A stretch of 64,000 nt of DNA from Herbidospora mongoliensis (GCF_001570545.1 NZ_BBXD01000008.1:846722-910721), one strand, 5' to 3'; shown: positions 7,878 to 16,397, numbered from the stretch's first letter. The notes: a model not told the origin generated them from the sequence alone. Made by a program: numbers and translations.

Positions 7878-10313
7878 CTAGCGACGACGGGGATTGGTCC
7901 GGGACGTCGGCGGTGCGGACAGCGGATCCTCCGGCCAGGGATGCTTCGGATAACGCCCCCGCAGCTCGGCCCGGACCTGCCGATAGCCTTCCCGCCAGAA
8001 CGACGCCAGATCCCCCGTGACGGCGACGGGTCTTCCCGCGGGTGAGAGCAGGTGGATGGTCACCGGGACGCCTGCCACGGCCGGGGTCCCCGTCCACCCG
8101 AAGAGCTCCTGCACCCTGGCCGCCAGCACCGGCCGGTCACCGCTGTAGTCGAGGCGGACCTGCGAACCGCTGGGGATCTCCAGTCGTTCCGGGACGACCT
8201 GGTCGATACGTACCGACCAAGGAATGAGCCCTCGGAGAGTGGTGGCGACATCGACGGCGGCCAGGTCGGCGCGGCGGCGGACCTTGGTCAGGTTGAGCGC
8301 CTCGACCAGCGCCTTCCCGACATCAGGCCACGGATCGCCGAGAGCCTTGTGGGCGAACTCCATCCGCTCCCGCAGCGCCCGGGCGGCCGGAGTCCAGTTC
8401 AGCAGCCCCAGACCCTCCTGCCGCAGCCCTTCTTTGACCGCCGCCGAGACGTCGACGTTCTTCAGGGCCTTGGACGACAACTCGATCGCCCCCAGCCTGC
8501 GCGTGCGCCGGGCCACCACATCGCCGTCGCGCCAGACGATCTCGTCTTCCTCGGTGATCGGCCCCGACATCAGCGCGATGCCCTCATCGATGACCGCGGC
8601 CTGCCGGATGCGCGCGGCCGCCCGCCCGGTGGCCCGATCGGCGACCGCGACCGCCAGCCACTCGGCCTCGGCGAGCCTGGACCCCTGCGAGACCTCGGCC
8701 CCCGTCCCGGAAGCCATGACGAACCCGGAACCGGGCCGCCGCCGCGCGACCCGTTCCGGGTAGGCGAGGGCGACCACGATCCCAGCGGCCTGGTCGTCGG
8801 TGTGCGCCTGCGTGGGGCTTCCCGAACTGGGACCTCGTGCGCTGGAGCTTCCCCGGCTCGGGCTTCCGGCGCGATCCGCCTGCCCTCGGGGCGCTTCCGG
8901 CGGAAGGGCCGCGGTCGCGTCACGCATCAGCCGGTCGGTCTCGCGCCGGATCTCCGGTGTCCGGGTGGCTCGCCAGACGGTGACGAGGTCGTCGGAGGCG
9001 TCCCGGGGGAGCTGGCCGGACAGGAGAGCAACGATCTCGGCGGCCCTGCGGGCGCCGGTCACCGGCGCGCCGTCCAGGAGCGCGCGGGCGAGGCGAGGAT
9101 GGACGCCGATCCCGGCGATCCGCCGCCCCTGCGGTGTCACCTTCTCGCCGTCGAGCGCACCGAGCAGCGTGAGGGTCTCCCGCGCCACCTTGAGAGCCCC
9201 GGCCGGAGGCTGGTCGAGCAGGGAGAGCCGGCCTGCGCCCCAGCACGCCGCCTGGAGGGCGAACGAGGTCAGGTCGGCCAGCGCGATCTCCGGCTGCGGA
9301 TGGTCGGCCCGCCGCTCGGCCTCCTGCCAGCACCTGTAGACGACCCCCGGGCCTTCGCGGCCGGCCCGCCCCGCCCGCTGGGTGGCCGCCGCCTTCGACG
9401 CCGGGACGGTCACCAGGGACCCCAGCCCCCGGGCATGATCCATGCGGGGTTCGCGGGCCAGCCCGGAGTCGACCACGATTCGCACGCCAGGGACGGTCAG
9501 GCTCGACTCGGCGACGGACGTGGCCAGGATGACGCGGCGTTCCGCGCTGGGAGAGAGCACGGCGTCCTGGACCTGGGACGACGATCCGCCGTGCACCTGA
9601 AGGACGTTGAGATCGCCGAGCTGGCGCCCCACCGCGCCGAGTTCGCCCACGCCGGGCAGGAAACAGAGCACGTCGCCGTCACGCTCGTCGAAGGCCCGCC
9701 GGACCGTCGCGGCGACATGAGAGAGGAAGGCCCCGTCCACCCGGGGCCAGATCACCGCGGGTTTGGGCGGCGGCGCCCACACGACGTCGAGGGGATGCAC
9801 CGCCCCGAGTGCCTCCACCACGGGCCCGTCGATCAGCGAAGCCCACCGGGGGGCGTCAGCGGTCGCCGACATGGCCAGAATGCGCAGGTCGGGGCGGAGC
9901 GCGGCGCGTACGTCCAGAAGAAAGGCCAGGGTCGTGTCGGCGTCGAGATGGCGTTCGTGGCACTCGTCGACGATGACCGCATCGACCCCTTCGAGTTCGG
10001 GGTCACGCTGGAGCCGCTGGAGCAGGACGCCGGTCGTCACGACCTCGATGCGGGTCTTCGCGGATACCTGGCGTTCGCCGCGGATGGTGTAGCCGACCGT
10101 TTCGCCGACCTTCTCGCCAAGGGACCAGGCCATCCGCCGCGCGGCGGCCCGGACGGCGATCCGCCGGGGCTCGGCCACCACGACCTTGCGTGGGGCCAGC
10201 GCGAGCGGGACGAGCGTGGTCTTGCCGCTGCCCGGAGGCGAGGTCAGCACGGCCGCGCCGGCGTCGTCGAGGGCGGCCAGCAGTCGCGGCAGGGCGTCGG
10301 TGACCGGGAGCAC
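7878..10313 (-). CDS. hrpB: ATP-dependent RNA helicase HrpB
   Basis: 811 residues, typical for HrpB. Motif I is PPGSGKTT near residue 27, motif II DECHER (a DEAH-box variant), motif III SAT (LAMSATADAPR), motif VI QRAGRAGR, and the C-terminal third carries the HrpB-specific region (PAGRPVAVTGDLASFW, VRAELRGRYPKHPWPEDP). A Ser/Gly-rich, low-complexity insert (around GSPSRGSSSARGPSSGS) interrupts the middle. DEAH helicases use ATP to remodel RNA or RNPs; HrpB's cellular role is poorly defined. The GTG start lies 10 nt after the stop of the short rho gene, indicating cotranscription. Confidence 0.92.
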   Translation of the reverse strand: MLPVTDALPRLLAALDDAGAAVLTSPPGSGKTTLVPLALAPRKVVVAEPRRIAVRAAARRMAWSLGEKVGETVGYTIRGERQVSAKTRIEVVTTGVLLQRLQRDPELEGVDAVIVDECHERHLDADTTLAFLLDVRAALRPDLRILAMSATADAPRWASLIDGPVVEALGAVHPLDVVWAPPPKPAVIWPRVDGAFLSHVAATVRRAFDERDGDVLCFLPGVGELGAVGRQLGDLNVLQVHGGSSSQVQDAVLSPSAERRVILATSVAESSLTVPGVRIVVDSGLAREPRMDHARGLGSLVTVPASKAAATQRAGRAGREGPGVVYRCWQEAERRADHPQPEIALADLTSFALQAACWGAGRLSLLDQPPAGALKVARETLTLLGALDGEKVTPQGRRIAGIGVHPRLARALLDGAPVTGARRAAEIVALLSGQLPRDASDDLVTVWRATRTPEIRRETDRLMRDATAALPPEAPRGQADRAGSPSRGSSSARGPSSGSPTQAHTDDQAAGIVVALAYPERVARRRPGSGFVMASGTGAEVSQGSRLAEAEWLAVAVADRATGRAAARIRQAAVIDEGIALMSGPITEEDEIVWRDGDVVARRTRRLGAIELSSKALKNVDVSAAVKEGLRQEGLGLLNWTPAARALRERMEFAHKALGDPWPDVGKALVEALNLTKVRRRADLAAVDVATTLRGLIPWSVRIDQVVPERLEIPSGSQVRLDYSGDRPVLAARVQELFGWTGTPAVAGVPVTIHLLSPAGRPVAVTGDLASFWREGYRQVRAELRGRYPKHPWPEDPLSAPPTSRTNPRRR

Positions 10314-10323
10314 GCCCGTCAGC

Positions 10324-11385
10324 TTAGGCCGCTCGGGCGAGACCGAGGAGAAGCTCGGCGTTGGAGCCGGTGTCCTTCAGCTTGGACAGGAAGGGCTCGT
10401 AGCTCTCGTGCGTGTGCAGCGCCTTGCGGAGCCGCCAGACCAGCGGCAGCTCGGCGGCGTCGAAGAGGAGCTCCTCCCGGCGGGTGCCCGATCCGGTGAC
10501 GTCGACGGCGGGGAAGACCCGCTTCTCGGACAGGGCGCGGCTGAGCCGCAGCTCCATGTTGCCGGTGCTCTTGAACTCTTCGAAGAGGTTGTCGTCCATC
10601 TTCGACCCGGTCTCGACCAGGGCCGTCGCGATGATCGTGAGCGAACCGCCTTCGCGCAGCTTCCGCGCCGCGCCCAGCACCCGCTTCGGCGGGTGGATGG
10701 CCCGCACGTCGATCCCGCCGCTGAGCGTCTTCCCGCCGCCGGGCAGAGTCATGTTGTACGCCCTCCCGACCCGGGTGATCGAGTCGATGAGCAGCACGAC
10801 GTCGTGTTTCTGCTCGACGAGCCTCTTGGCCCGCTCGACGGCGAGCTCGATGACGGTGATGTGATCGGTCGGCGGCCGGTCGAAGGTCGAGGCGATGACC
10901 TCTCCCCGCACCGACTCCCGCATGTCCGTGACCTCTTCCGGCCTCTCGTCGATCAGGACGACCATGAGATGCACATCGGGATGGTTCGCGCTGATCGCAT
11001 TGGCGATGGCCTTGAGAATCAGCGTCTTGCCGGCTTTGGGCGGGGCCACGATGAGCCCCCGCTGCCCCTTGCCGATAGGGGTCAGCAGGTCGATGACCCG
11101 GGTGGAGAGAACGGTCTTGTTCGTCTCCAGCCGGAGCCGTTCTTCCGGGTGGACGGGGGTGAGCTCCGCGAAGTGCGGCCGCTCGTCGGGCGGCCCGGCG
11201 TCGATGGAGACGAGCCTGCCGCCCTGGGCGGTGCCGTGGACGACGTCACCCTGCCGGAGCCCTTTGAGCAGCTCAGGCGGGACGACGACGTCGTTTGAAG
11301 ATCGGAGGTAGCCGTCGACCCGCAGGTGACGGCCATCGAGGATGCCGCCCACATTGTGGGTACGGCGAAGAAGGGGGGTTGCCAT
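10324..11385 (-). CDS. Short Rho-type transcription termination factor
   Basis: 353 residues, containing the RNA-binding cold-shock-like segment (GGILDGRHLRVDGYLRSSNDVVVPPELLKG) and the complete hexameric RecA-like ATPase: Walker A PPKAGKTLILK, LIDERPEEVTDM, Q-loop LPGGGKTLSGGID and R-loop STGNMEL. It lacks the N-terminal helix bundle and the long Arg/Gly-rich insert of the usual 600-700 residue actinobacterial Rho, so it is probably a second, compact paralogue. AAGGAG lies 8 nt before the ATG. It is followed after 10 nt by hrpB, making a two-gene termination-factor/RNA-helicase operon. Confidence 0.85.
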   Translation of the reverse strand: MATPLLRRTHNVGGILDGRHLRVDGYLRSSNDVVVPPELLKGLRQGDVVHGTAQGGRLVSIDAGPPDERPHFAELTPVHPEERLRLETNKTVLSTRVIDLLTPIGKGQRGLIVAPPKAGKTLILKAIANAISANHPDVHLMVVLIDERPEEVTDMRESVRGEVIASTFDRPPTDHITVIELAVERAKRLVEQKHDVVLLIDSITRVGRAYNMTLPGGGKTLSGGIDVRAIHPPKRVLGAARKLREGGSLTIIATALVETGSKMDDNLFEEFKSTGNMELRLSRALSEKRVFPAVDVTGSGTRREELLFDAAELPLVWRLRKALHTHESYEPFLSKLKDTGSNAELLLGLARAA

Positions 11386-11612
11386 GGAGAGCTCCTTGGG
11401 AGCACGGGAAGGCAGGCCACGAAGGCCCTGTGGGACGCCTTCGGCGAATCATGAAGTGAGGTTCGGGAACGTGTGCCGCTCAGCGGCCAGAAACACGCAA
11501 TCCCGATGTCACCGTAACACGGCGAGGCCCGCCGGTGTTCCCCCGACTTTTGGCGGGACGTCGCGGCGCCACCGGATCGACACCGCGGACCGGCGAACCT
11601 CCGCCGACGTGC
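11386..11612. other. 227-nt spacer upstream of the short rho gene
   Basis: No credible gene on either strand. It holds the promoter and leader of the rho-hrpB operon on the minus strand. I see no clear -10/-35 pair or riboswitch; a long untranslated leader would be consistent with autoregulated rho genes, but nothing in the sequence proves it. Confidence 0.4.
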
Positions 11613-12020
11613 TCAGTCGGCCCTTCCGCGTGGATCCAGCCGACTGACCAGCAGCTTCACGTCTTCCGGCCGCAGATCGATCTCGGCCAGCCGGTCGATC
11701 GGGATCTCTTCGATGATGTACTCGCCGCGCGCCGGATCGGCGAACTCCGGACCTGTCCTGAGGGCCGGATCCCACGTGTCGATCCGGGCGAGGAAGAAGT
11801 ACGCGCCCTCGGGATCGACGTGAAAGATCGAGTCGATGACGGCGGTCCCCCCGAGCTCCTCGCGGACCTCCCGCAGCAGCGCGTCCTCAAGGCCGGCGTC
11901 GTCAGGTTCGATGCCTCCACCGGGAAAGACCCAGTAGGGCGCGAGCCCCGGCCGCACCCGCTTGATCGTCAGCAGGTGCCCACTCGGGGTGAAGAGGACC
12001 GCCCGAACTCGCCCGGCCAT
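11613..12020 (-). CDS. Nudix hydrolase
   Basis: 135 residues with a Nudix box GGGIEPDDAGLEDALLREVREELGG, one residue longer than the consensus spacing but with the REVREELG metal-binding helix intact. Nudix enzymes cleave nucleoside diphosphate-linked compounds. It starts 2 nt after the stop of the HTH antitoxin gene, so it is the third gene of the toxin-antitoxin transcript; whether it belongs functionally or just hitchhikes is unclear. Confidence 0.85.
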   Translation of the reverse strand: MAGRVRAVLFTPSGHLLTIKRVRPGLAPYWVFPGGGIEPDDAGLEDALLREVREELGGTAVIDSIFHVDPEGAYFFLARIDTWDPALRTGPEFADPARGEYIIEEIPIDRLAEIDLRPEDVKLLVSRLDPRGRAD

Positions 12021-12022
12021 CT

Positions 12023-12322
12023 TCAGGCGGCCGGGGCGCGTGGTGTCAGCCGGACTTCCACGTCGGCGTCGAGAGCCCGGGCCAGACGCTCAAGGACAGG
12101 AATCGTCGGGACCGTGCCGCCAGCCTCGAAACGGGCCACCGCCGACTGCGTCATCGCGGCCCTGGAAGCGAGGTCACTCTGGCTCCAGCCTCGTTCTTCT
12201 CGCATTGTTCGGACGGTCTTACCCAGCTCGTAGGCGATTCGTGTCGCCTCGTGAGCTTCCGCCGCGCCAGGCTCCGCCATCCGGCGATTCCGGAGCTCCT
12301 TCCAGTCAATCCGCTCGCTCAT
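12023..12322 (-). CDS. HigA-like XRE antitoxin
   Basis: 99 residues with a central helix-turn-helix (REERGWSQSDLASRAAMTQSAVARFEAGGTVPTIPVLERLARALDADVEV). The ATG overlaps the toxin stop (TGATG), the toxin-first order typical of HigBA-type modules. The protein would neutralise the toxin and repress the shared promoter, for which the inverted repeat at 12670-12687 is a candidate site. Confidence 0.8.
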   Translation of the reverse strand: MSERIDWKELRNRRMAEPGAAEAHEATRIAYELGKTVRTMREERGWSQSDLASRAAMTQSAVARFEAGGTVPTIPVLERLARALDADVEVRLTPRAPAA

Positions 12323-12672
12323 CAGATCTCCTCATCGTCGCGGTCCTGAGCTGCCTCGATATACAGCCTCAGCGCTCGGCGAGCACGCTCGACCTGCCGA
12401 GCCTCACGCATCCGCGTCTTGCGGAACACCGTGAGGAGCACGATCTGCCGCCCAGGCGCTATCCAGTAAGTGATGCGCATCTGGTCATTGTGTAGATAGA
12501 AGCGCAGCTCACGTAGCTTGCCATCGAGCTGCCGTGTGTAGGGCTCGCTGAGGAGCGGCCCTTGGTCCTCCAGCAGTTTGATGTAGAACTCCGCACGGGT
12601 GAACCCCGCTGTAGTCAGCCCTTCCAACCAATTGGAAACTTCCAGTTCCAGCTTGACGTTACCCCAAGTCAT
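12322..12672 (-). CDS. HigB/RelE-like toxin (Gp49 family)
   Basis: 116 residues from the ATG at 12672 (a longer frame to 12723 has an AT-rich, unlikely extension). The sequence WLEGLTTAGFTRAEFYIKLLEDQGPLLSEPYTRQLDGKLRELRFYLHNDQMRITYWIAPGRQIVLLTVFRKTRM has the layout of RelE/HigB-superfamily RNases: LREL plus LRFYLHNDQMRITYW strands, then LLTVFRKT. These cleave mRNA at the ribosome. It sits upstream of and overlaps its XRE antitoxin. Confidence 0.8.
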   Translation of the reverse strand: MTWGNVKLELEVSNWLEGLTTAGFTRAEFYIKLLEDQGPLLSEPYTRQLDGKLRELRFYLHNDQMRITYWIAPGRQIVLLTVFRKTRMREARQVERARRALRLYIEAAQDRDDEEI

Positions 12673-12687
12673 AGCGTTGATGCTATG
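12670..12687. promoter_or_regulatory. Inverted repeat over the toxin start codon
   Basis: CATAGC-gttgat-GCTATG, perfect 6-bp arms, begins exactly at the toxin ATG (minus strand). Position and symmetry suit autorepression by the XRE antitoxin. Confidence 0.45.
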
Positions 12688-12867
12688 GACATGTGTTCGG
12701 GAAAGGTGGGGGTGATTCAACAAATGGTGACGAATGTAATGCCCAAAGTAATGAGCGGGGCGGTTTGCGTGTTATGCCGCTCGGTCTGTTGGGTCGGCCT
12801 CTGTGTGCTCGACCCTGGCGGGATCCCCGGGTGCCGGCGAAACCGTTACGGAACGCAAACGATCAGC

Positions 12868-12915
12868 TACACTGGAGACATAGACCACCCGGTTCCCTTG
12901 TGGGCCGGGTTTTTT
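12868..12915 (+). ncRNA. Possible tiny plus-strand transcript with intrinsic terminator
   Basis: A near-canonical terminator lies at 12887-12915: ACCCGG/CCGGGT outer stem, CCC/GGG inner stem, TTGT loop and a six-T run. A -10-like TACACT (12868-12873) sits about 14 nt upstream, which would give an RNA of some 35-40 nt. No plus-strand gene precedes the terminator; both neighbours are on the minus strand. It could instead be a relic or an antisense stop. No strong -35 is visible. Confidence 0.35.
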
Positions 12916-12930
12916 CTTGCCCGAAAGCGC

Positions 12931-13551
12931 CTACCGCGATTGCAGCGCGTCCAGCGCCACCGCCATCGCGATGACCAGGCGCCGGTCCAACCTCGGGTCG
13001 TTGATCTCGATCGCGTATCTGTCTCGCAGGCCCCACTTGCGGTCCACCGAGAACGCGATCGACGCGCCCACGCTGAAGTCGAAGTGGTAGGGCAGCCACT
13101 CCAGCGAGTCGGCGAAGCGCCGTAACAACGCCACCGACAGGCGGCGCTCGGTTCCCGTGTACGTCGGCAGTCCGGGCTGCTGCACGTGCCAGGTCGAGCG
13201 GAGTAACGACTTCCCGAAGTCCTTGCGGAACATTCCGATCGAGGTGCCGGAGGCGTCGACCACGTCGTAGCCGCTCGCCAGGTCGATGACCTTGCGCGCC
13301 TTGAAGGAGGCCAGGGCCTCCGCGCGGGATTCGTCGGTGTAGAAGGTCACCTGCTCTTTCAGAGTCAGGCGTTTCTGTTCGGCGAACGCGACCACCGGGC
13401 CCTCGGAGCCGTCGGGCTGCTCCGTGCTCACCACATAGCGGTTGACCATCGGGGTGATCTTCTGGCGAAGGATCAGCTTCGAGTGGGTTTGGAGGACCGT
13501 CGCGTCCACAAGAACCTCCGTTTTCAGGGCCTTTCCCACCCTATTACCCAA
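12931..13551 (-). CDS. LURP-one-related (tubby-like fold) protein
   Basis: 206 residues. The order of elements (ATVLQTHSKLILRQKITPMVNRY, ESRAEALASFKARKVIDLASGYDVVDASGTSIGMFRKDFGKSLLRSTWHV, then repeated beta segments) resembles bacterial LURP-one-related/scramblase-like proteins, which adopt a closed beta barrel around a helix. Function unknown. The TTG start at 13551 overlaps the stop of the TetR gene by 8 nt; a GTG at 13542 is the alternative. Same strand as the TetR gene, so probably read through from it. Confidence 0.6.
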   Translation of the reverse strand: MGNRVGKALKTEVLVDATVLQTHSKLILRQKITPMVNRYVVSTEQPDGSEGPVVAFAEQKRLTLKEQVTFYTDESRAEALASFKARKVIDLASGYDVVDASGTSIGMFRKDFGKSLLRSTWHVQQPGLPTYTGTERRLSVALLRRFADSLEWLPYHFDFSVGASIAFSVDRKWGLRDRYAIEINDPRLDRRLVIAMAVALDALQSR

Positions 13552-14134
13552 GATCCCCTGTCAGATAGCGCTGAACGGAAGGGCCTACGGAGATCACCAG
13601 TTCGTCGACGCTCATGGTCGTCAACGGCTCCAGCGCCAGGACGTAGCGGGCGAAGGCCAGACCCATCAGCTGGGCCGCGGCGAGGATCGCGCGGCGGTCG
13701 GGGTGGTCGCCGGGGAGGTTCTTCGCGATGGGTCCGGCCAGTTCGCCGGTCATGAAGTCGCGCATGATCTGGGCCGCCGCCGGCGTCGTGGCTATGGAGC
13801 TGACGATGGCGCGGATCCTCGGGCCGGTTTCCGGGCTCTCCCAGAGCTCCAGGTAGCGGCGCGTCAGGCGTACACCCAGATCCGAGGGATCGCCCGTCAG
13901 GGTGCTCGCGAGCTGCCGGACCGGCATGGCGCCGCGCAGGGCGGCGTCGAAGAGGCCGTCTTTGGAGCCGAAGAAGTGCATGACCAGGGCCGGGTCGACG
14001 TCGGCGGCGCGGGCGACGGCGCGGATGGTGGTGGCGGCGTAGCCGGACTCGGTGAAGGACGCGATGGCGGCCTCCAGGATCGCTTCTCTCGTCGGGGGTG
14101 TGCCGGTTCGGCGGCCGGTCTTGCTGTTCTCCAT
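13544..14134 (-). CDS. TetR-family regulator
   Basis: 196 residues: N-terminal TetR helix-turn-helix (REAILEAAIASFTESGYAATTIRAVARAADVDPALVMHFFGSKDGLF) and a C-terminal ligand domain like those of TetR proteins guarding exporters. It is divergent from the membrane protein gene at 14207, with repeated TTCAAC/GTTGAA elements in the 72-nt gap. The likely role is repressor of that gene and of itself. Confidence 0.88.
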   Translation of the reverse strand: MENSKTGRRTGTPPTREAILEAAIASFTESGYAATTIRAVARAADVDPALVMHFFGSKDGLFDAALRGAMPVRQLASTLTGDPSDLGVRLTRRYLELWESPETGPRIRAIVSSIATTPAAAQIMRDFMTGELAGPIAKNLPGDHPDRRAILAAAQLMGLAFARYVLALEPLTTMSVDELVISVGPSVQRYLTGDLG

Positions 14135-14141
14135 GAGGGCT

Positions 14142-14187
14142 ATTCAACCACGTTGAATTCATCTATGTTGAACTCAACAGCGTTGAA
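14142..14187. promoter_or_regulatory. Clustered GTTGAA operator half-sites between TetR and its target
   Basis: ATTCAAC-cac-GTTGAAT (14142-14158) and TGTTGA-ac-TCAACA (14166-14179) are two inverted repeats with the same half-site, followed by a single GTTGAA at 14182-14187. They fill the divergent promoter between the TetR gene and the membrane protein gene, the expected place for a TetR operator. Confidence 0.6.
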
Positions 14188-14206
14188 GTCATCAGTAGGA
14201 GAAATC

Positions 14207-15127
14207 ATGAAGAGGCTGATCCCGGCCGTGGTGCTGGCCACGCTCATCGGGATGTTCTTCGTCGGCTCGTTCGTGGGTGCGCTGCACTCGCCCGAGCCCC
14301 ATGACGTGCCGGTCGGCGTCGTCGGGCCGCCCCAGGCCGCCGCGCAGATGGCGCAGAAGCTCGACGGCAAGTTCGAGATCACGAGCTACGCCGACGAGGC
14401 CGCCGCGCGGGGCGCGCTCGCCGATCGGGAGGTCGACGCGGTCGTGCTGCCGCAGCAGCAGAAGTTGCTGGTCGCCAGTGCCGCGAGCCGGTCGGCGGCC
14501 ACGGTCGTCACCGCGGTGTTCACCGCCGCCTTCGCCGCCACCGGGCCGCTGGCCGTGGAGGACGTGCATCCGCTGCCGCCCGGTGACCAGGGCGGGATCG
14601 CCGGGATGTTCTTCGTGATCGGGCTGGTCATCCCCGGTATCGCCATCGGCGTGGCGGCCGGGAGGGAGAAGGCGCCGGCGGGCATCGGGGCCGTCGTGCT
14701 GGCCGGCGTCACCGTCGGGCTGGCCAACGCGTGGCTCGGGGACGTCGTGTTCGGGGCGCTGCCGGGCGCGTTCCTCGGGCTCGCGGGGATCTCCGCGGCG
14801 CTCGTGATCACGCTGGGGCTGGTCGTCTCGGGGCTGGTGCGGATCATCGGTCCGGCCGGCGCCGGGCTGGCCGCGCTGCTCTTCGTGTTGATCGGGGTGC
14901 CGGCCAGTGGCGGGCCGCTCGGGGCGCGGTTCATCCCCGAGTGGTACGCGGCGATCGGGAACGTTCTACCGGTCGGGCAGGGATCGGCCGCCATCAGGAA
15001 CGTCGTCTTCTTCGACGGGGCAGCCCTTGGGGTGCCGCTGCTGGTGCTGGCGGGGTGGGCCGCGGTTGGCTTGACCCTGACCCTCTCAGCGATGTCTCAG
15101 GTCAAACGTGCATCATTCTTGGGGTGA
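14207..15127 (+). CDS. Multi-pass membrane protein, ABC-2/DUF3533-like permease
   Basis: 306 residues from the ATG at 14207, with AGGAGA 4 nt upstream. A first transmembrane helix (VVLATLIGMFFVGSFVGAL) is followed by an outer domain of about 100 residues (VPVGVVGPPQAAAQMAQKLDGKFEI..., EVDAVVLPQQQKLLVASAASRSAATVV) and then five hydrophobic segments. This topology matches YhgE/SNG1-type or ABC-2-type permeases. No ATPase gene is adjacent. Divergent TetR control suggests export of a toxic compound, as in TetR-efflux pairs (inference). Confidence 0.65.
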   Translation: MKRLIPAVVLATLIGMFFVGSFVGALHSPEPHDVPVGVVGPPQAAAQMAQKLDGKFEITSYADEAAARGALADREVDAVVLPQQQKLLVASAASRSAATVVTAVFTAAFAATGPLAVEDVHPLPPGDQGGIAGMFFVIGLVIPGIAIGVAAGREKAPAGIGAVVLAGVTVGLANAWLGDVVFGALPGAFLGLAGISAALVITLGLVVSGLVRIIGPAGAGLAALLFVLIGVPASGGPLGARFIPEWYAAIGNVLPVGQGSAAIRNVVFFDGAALGVPLLVLAGWAAVGLTLTLSAMSQVKRASFLG

Positions 15128-15129
15128 GG

Positions 15130-16116
15130 ATGATTCGCTGGCTGAAATGGCCGGCCTTGGCGGGGCTTGCCGTACTGGCCTACCTCACGCTGCGGGACGC
15201 CCTGCCATCACCGTCCGAAGTGTGGAATGTGATCACCGCGGCCGACGCCAACTGGCTGCTGGTCGCGGCGGGGTTCCAGTTGCTGGCCATGGCGGTGTTC
15301 GCCCGGTTCTTCCGGCGACTGCTGGCTCTCGGCGGGGTCAAGGTCTCGCGGCCCCGGATCCTGGCGGTGACCTTCGCCCGGAACGCCGTGTCGGGGTCGC
15401 TGCCGGCCGGGCCGGTGGTGTCGGTGGCGTACACGACCCAGGTGTTCGCCAAGCTGGGGGCCGGTAAGCGGCTGATCGCGGCGGTGCTGGTGCTGGCGGC
15501 GGCCTACTCCGGGGGCACGTTCGGGGTGCTGGCGCTGGTGGCGCTGGTCTTCTCGCCGGAGACCCGGATGGTCACGCTGATCGCGCTCGGCGCGGTGATC
15601 GTGCTGGGCGTGCTGGCCTTCAAGGCCGGGCATCTGCTCGACCGGATGCCCAAGGTCGCCAAGCAGGTGCGGGCCACCTTCGCCACGGTCGGCGGCACCC
15701 GGCGCGACCATCTGCGGCTGGCCCACCTGGCGCTGCTGAACTGGGTGCTCGACGTCATCAGCCTGGGCGCGGTCTGCGTCGCCATCGAGGCGACCGCCAA
15801 TCCCCACACCGTGCTGCTGGGGTTCGTCGCGGCCAAGACGGCCGCCGCGTTCGCCGTGGTGCCGGGCGGGCTGGGGGTGGCCGAGGTCGGGATGGCGGCC
15901 ACCTACATCGCGGCCGGGATGTCGGGCGGGCAGGCGGCGGCGGTCGTGCTGCTCTACCGGCTGGTGTCGTACTGGATGAATCTCGTCATCGGGTGGATCG
16001 CGTGGGTTCTCCTGCACGACTCGATCCGGCGGTCGACCATCGGGGTGCTCGTCAAGTTCGGAGCCGCGCTGAGCCCGTACGCCTATCCGCCGTCAGATCG
16101 ACACGTTGCCCCTTAG
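15130..16116 (+). CDS. Lysylphosphatidylglycerol synthase TM-region/UPF0104 family membrane protein
   Basis: 328 residues with about eight hydrophobic helices. The motif sequence FARNAVSGSLPAGPVVSVAYTTQVFAKLGAGKR and the late VVPGGLGVAEVGMAATYIAAGMSGGQAAAVVLLYRLVSYWMNLVIGW are diagnostic for the integral-membrane flippase-like domain of MprF and its stand-alone relatives. The soluble lysyl-transferase domain is absent, so it is more probably a lipid transporter-like protein. It begins 2 nt after the previous stop. CCCC-TTA-GGGG-TTTT (16109-16123), overlapping its stop, may be a weak terminator. Confidence 0.8.
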   Translation: MIRWLKWPALAGLAVLAYLTLRDALPSPSEVWNVITAADANWLLVAAGFQLLAMAVFARFFRRLLALGGVKVSRPRILAVTFARNAVSGSLPAGPVVSVAYTTQVFAKLGAGKRLIAAVLVLAAAYSGGTFGVLALVALVFSPETRMVTLIALGAVIVLGVLAFKAGHLLDRMPKVAKQVRATFATVGGTRRDHLRLAHLALLNWVLDVISLGAVCVAIEATANPHTVLLGFVAAKTAAAFAVVPGGLGVAEVGMAATYIAAGMSGGQAAAVVLLYRLVSYWMNLVIGWIAWVLLHDSIRRSTIGVLVKFGAALSPYAYPPSDRHVAP

Positions 16117-16202
16117 GGGTTTTCTCAGGGTTCGTGGTGGAACGGGGTTCTTTGACGGTTCGTTGAACCGGTAACTGACCCACACGATGGAGGAAACCTC
16201 TG

Positions 16203-16397
16203 ATGCACCGATCCCGTCACCACAAGATGATCGCCGGGGTCTGCGGCGGTCTCGCCGAGCGCTTCAACATGCCGCCGACGCTCGTCCGGCTGCTGTTCGT
16301 CCTCTCCTGCATCCTCCCCGGTCCGCAGGTCGTCGCCTACCTGATCATGTGGGTGGTCTTTCCCAAGGCACCCGCGCAGAAGTACGCGGGCCGCTGA
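16203..16397 (+). CDS. PspC-domain protein
   Basis: 64 residues, essentially one PspC domain: KMIAGVCGGLAERFNMPPTLVRLLFVLSCILPGPQVVAYLIMWVVFP, a single hydrophobic hairpin that inserts in the membrane. GGAGGAAACC lies upstream of the ATG. PspC proteins take part in envelope-stress signalling; stand-alone short forms are common in actinobacteria. Confidence 0.85.
   Translation: MHRSRHHKMIAGVCGGLAERFNMPPTLVRLLFVLSCILPGPQVVAYLIMWVVFPKAPAQKYAGR

Noticed and set aside
12693..13125. Plus-strand frames across the toxin/LURP-one gap
   Set aside because: They contain the terminator hairpin and antisense coding sequence, with unlike codon use and no ribosome-binding site.
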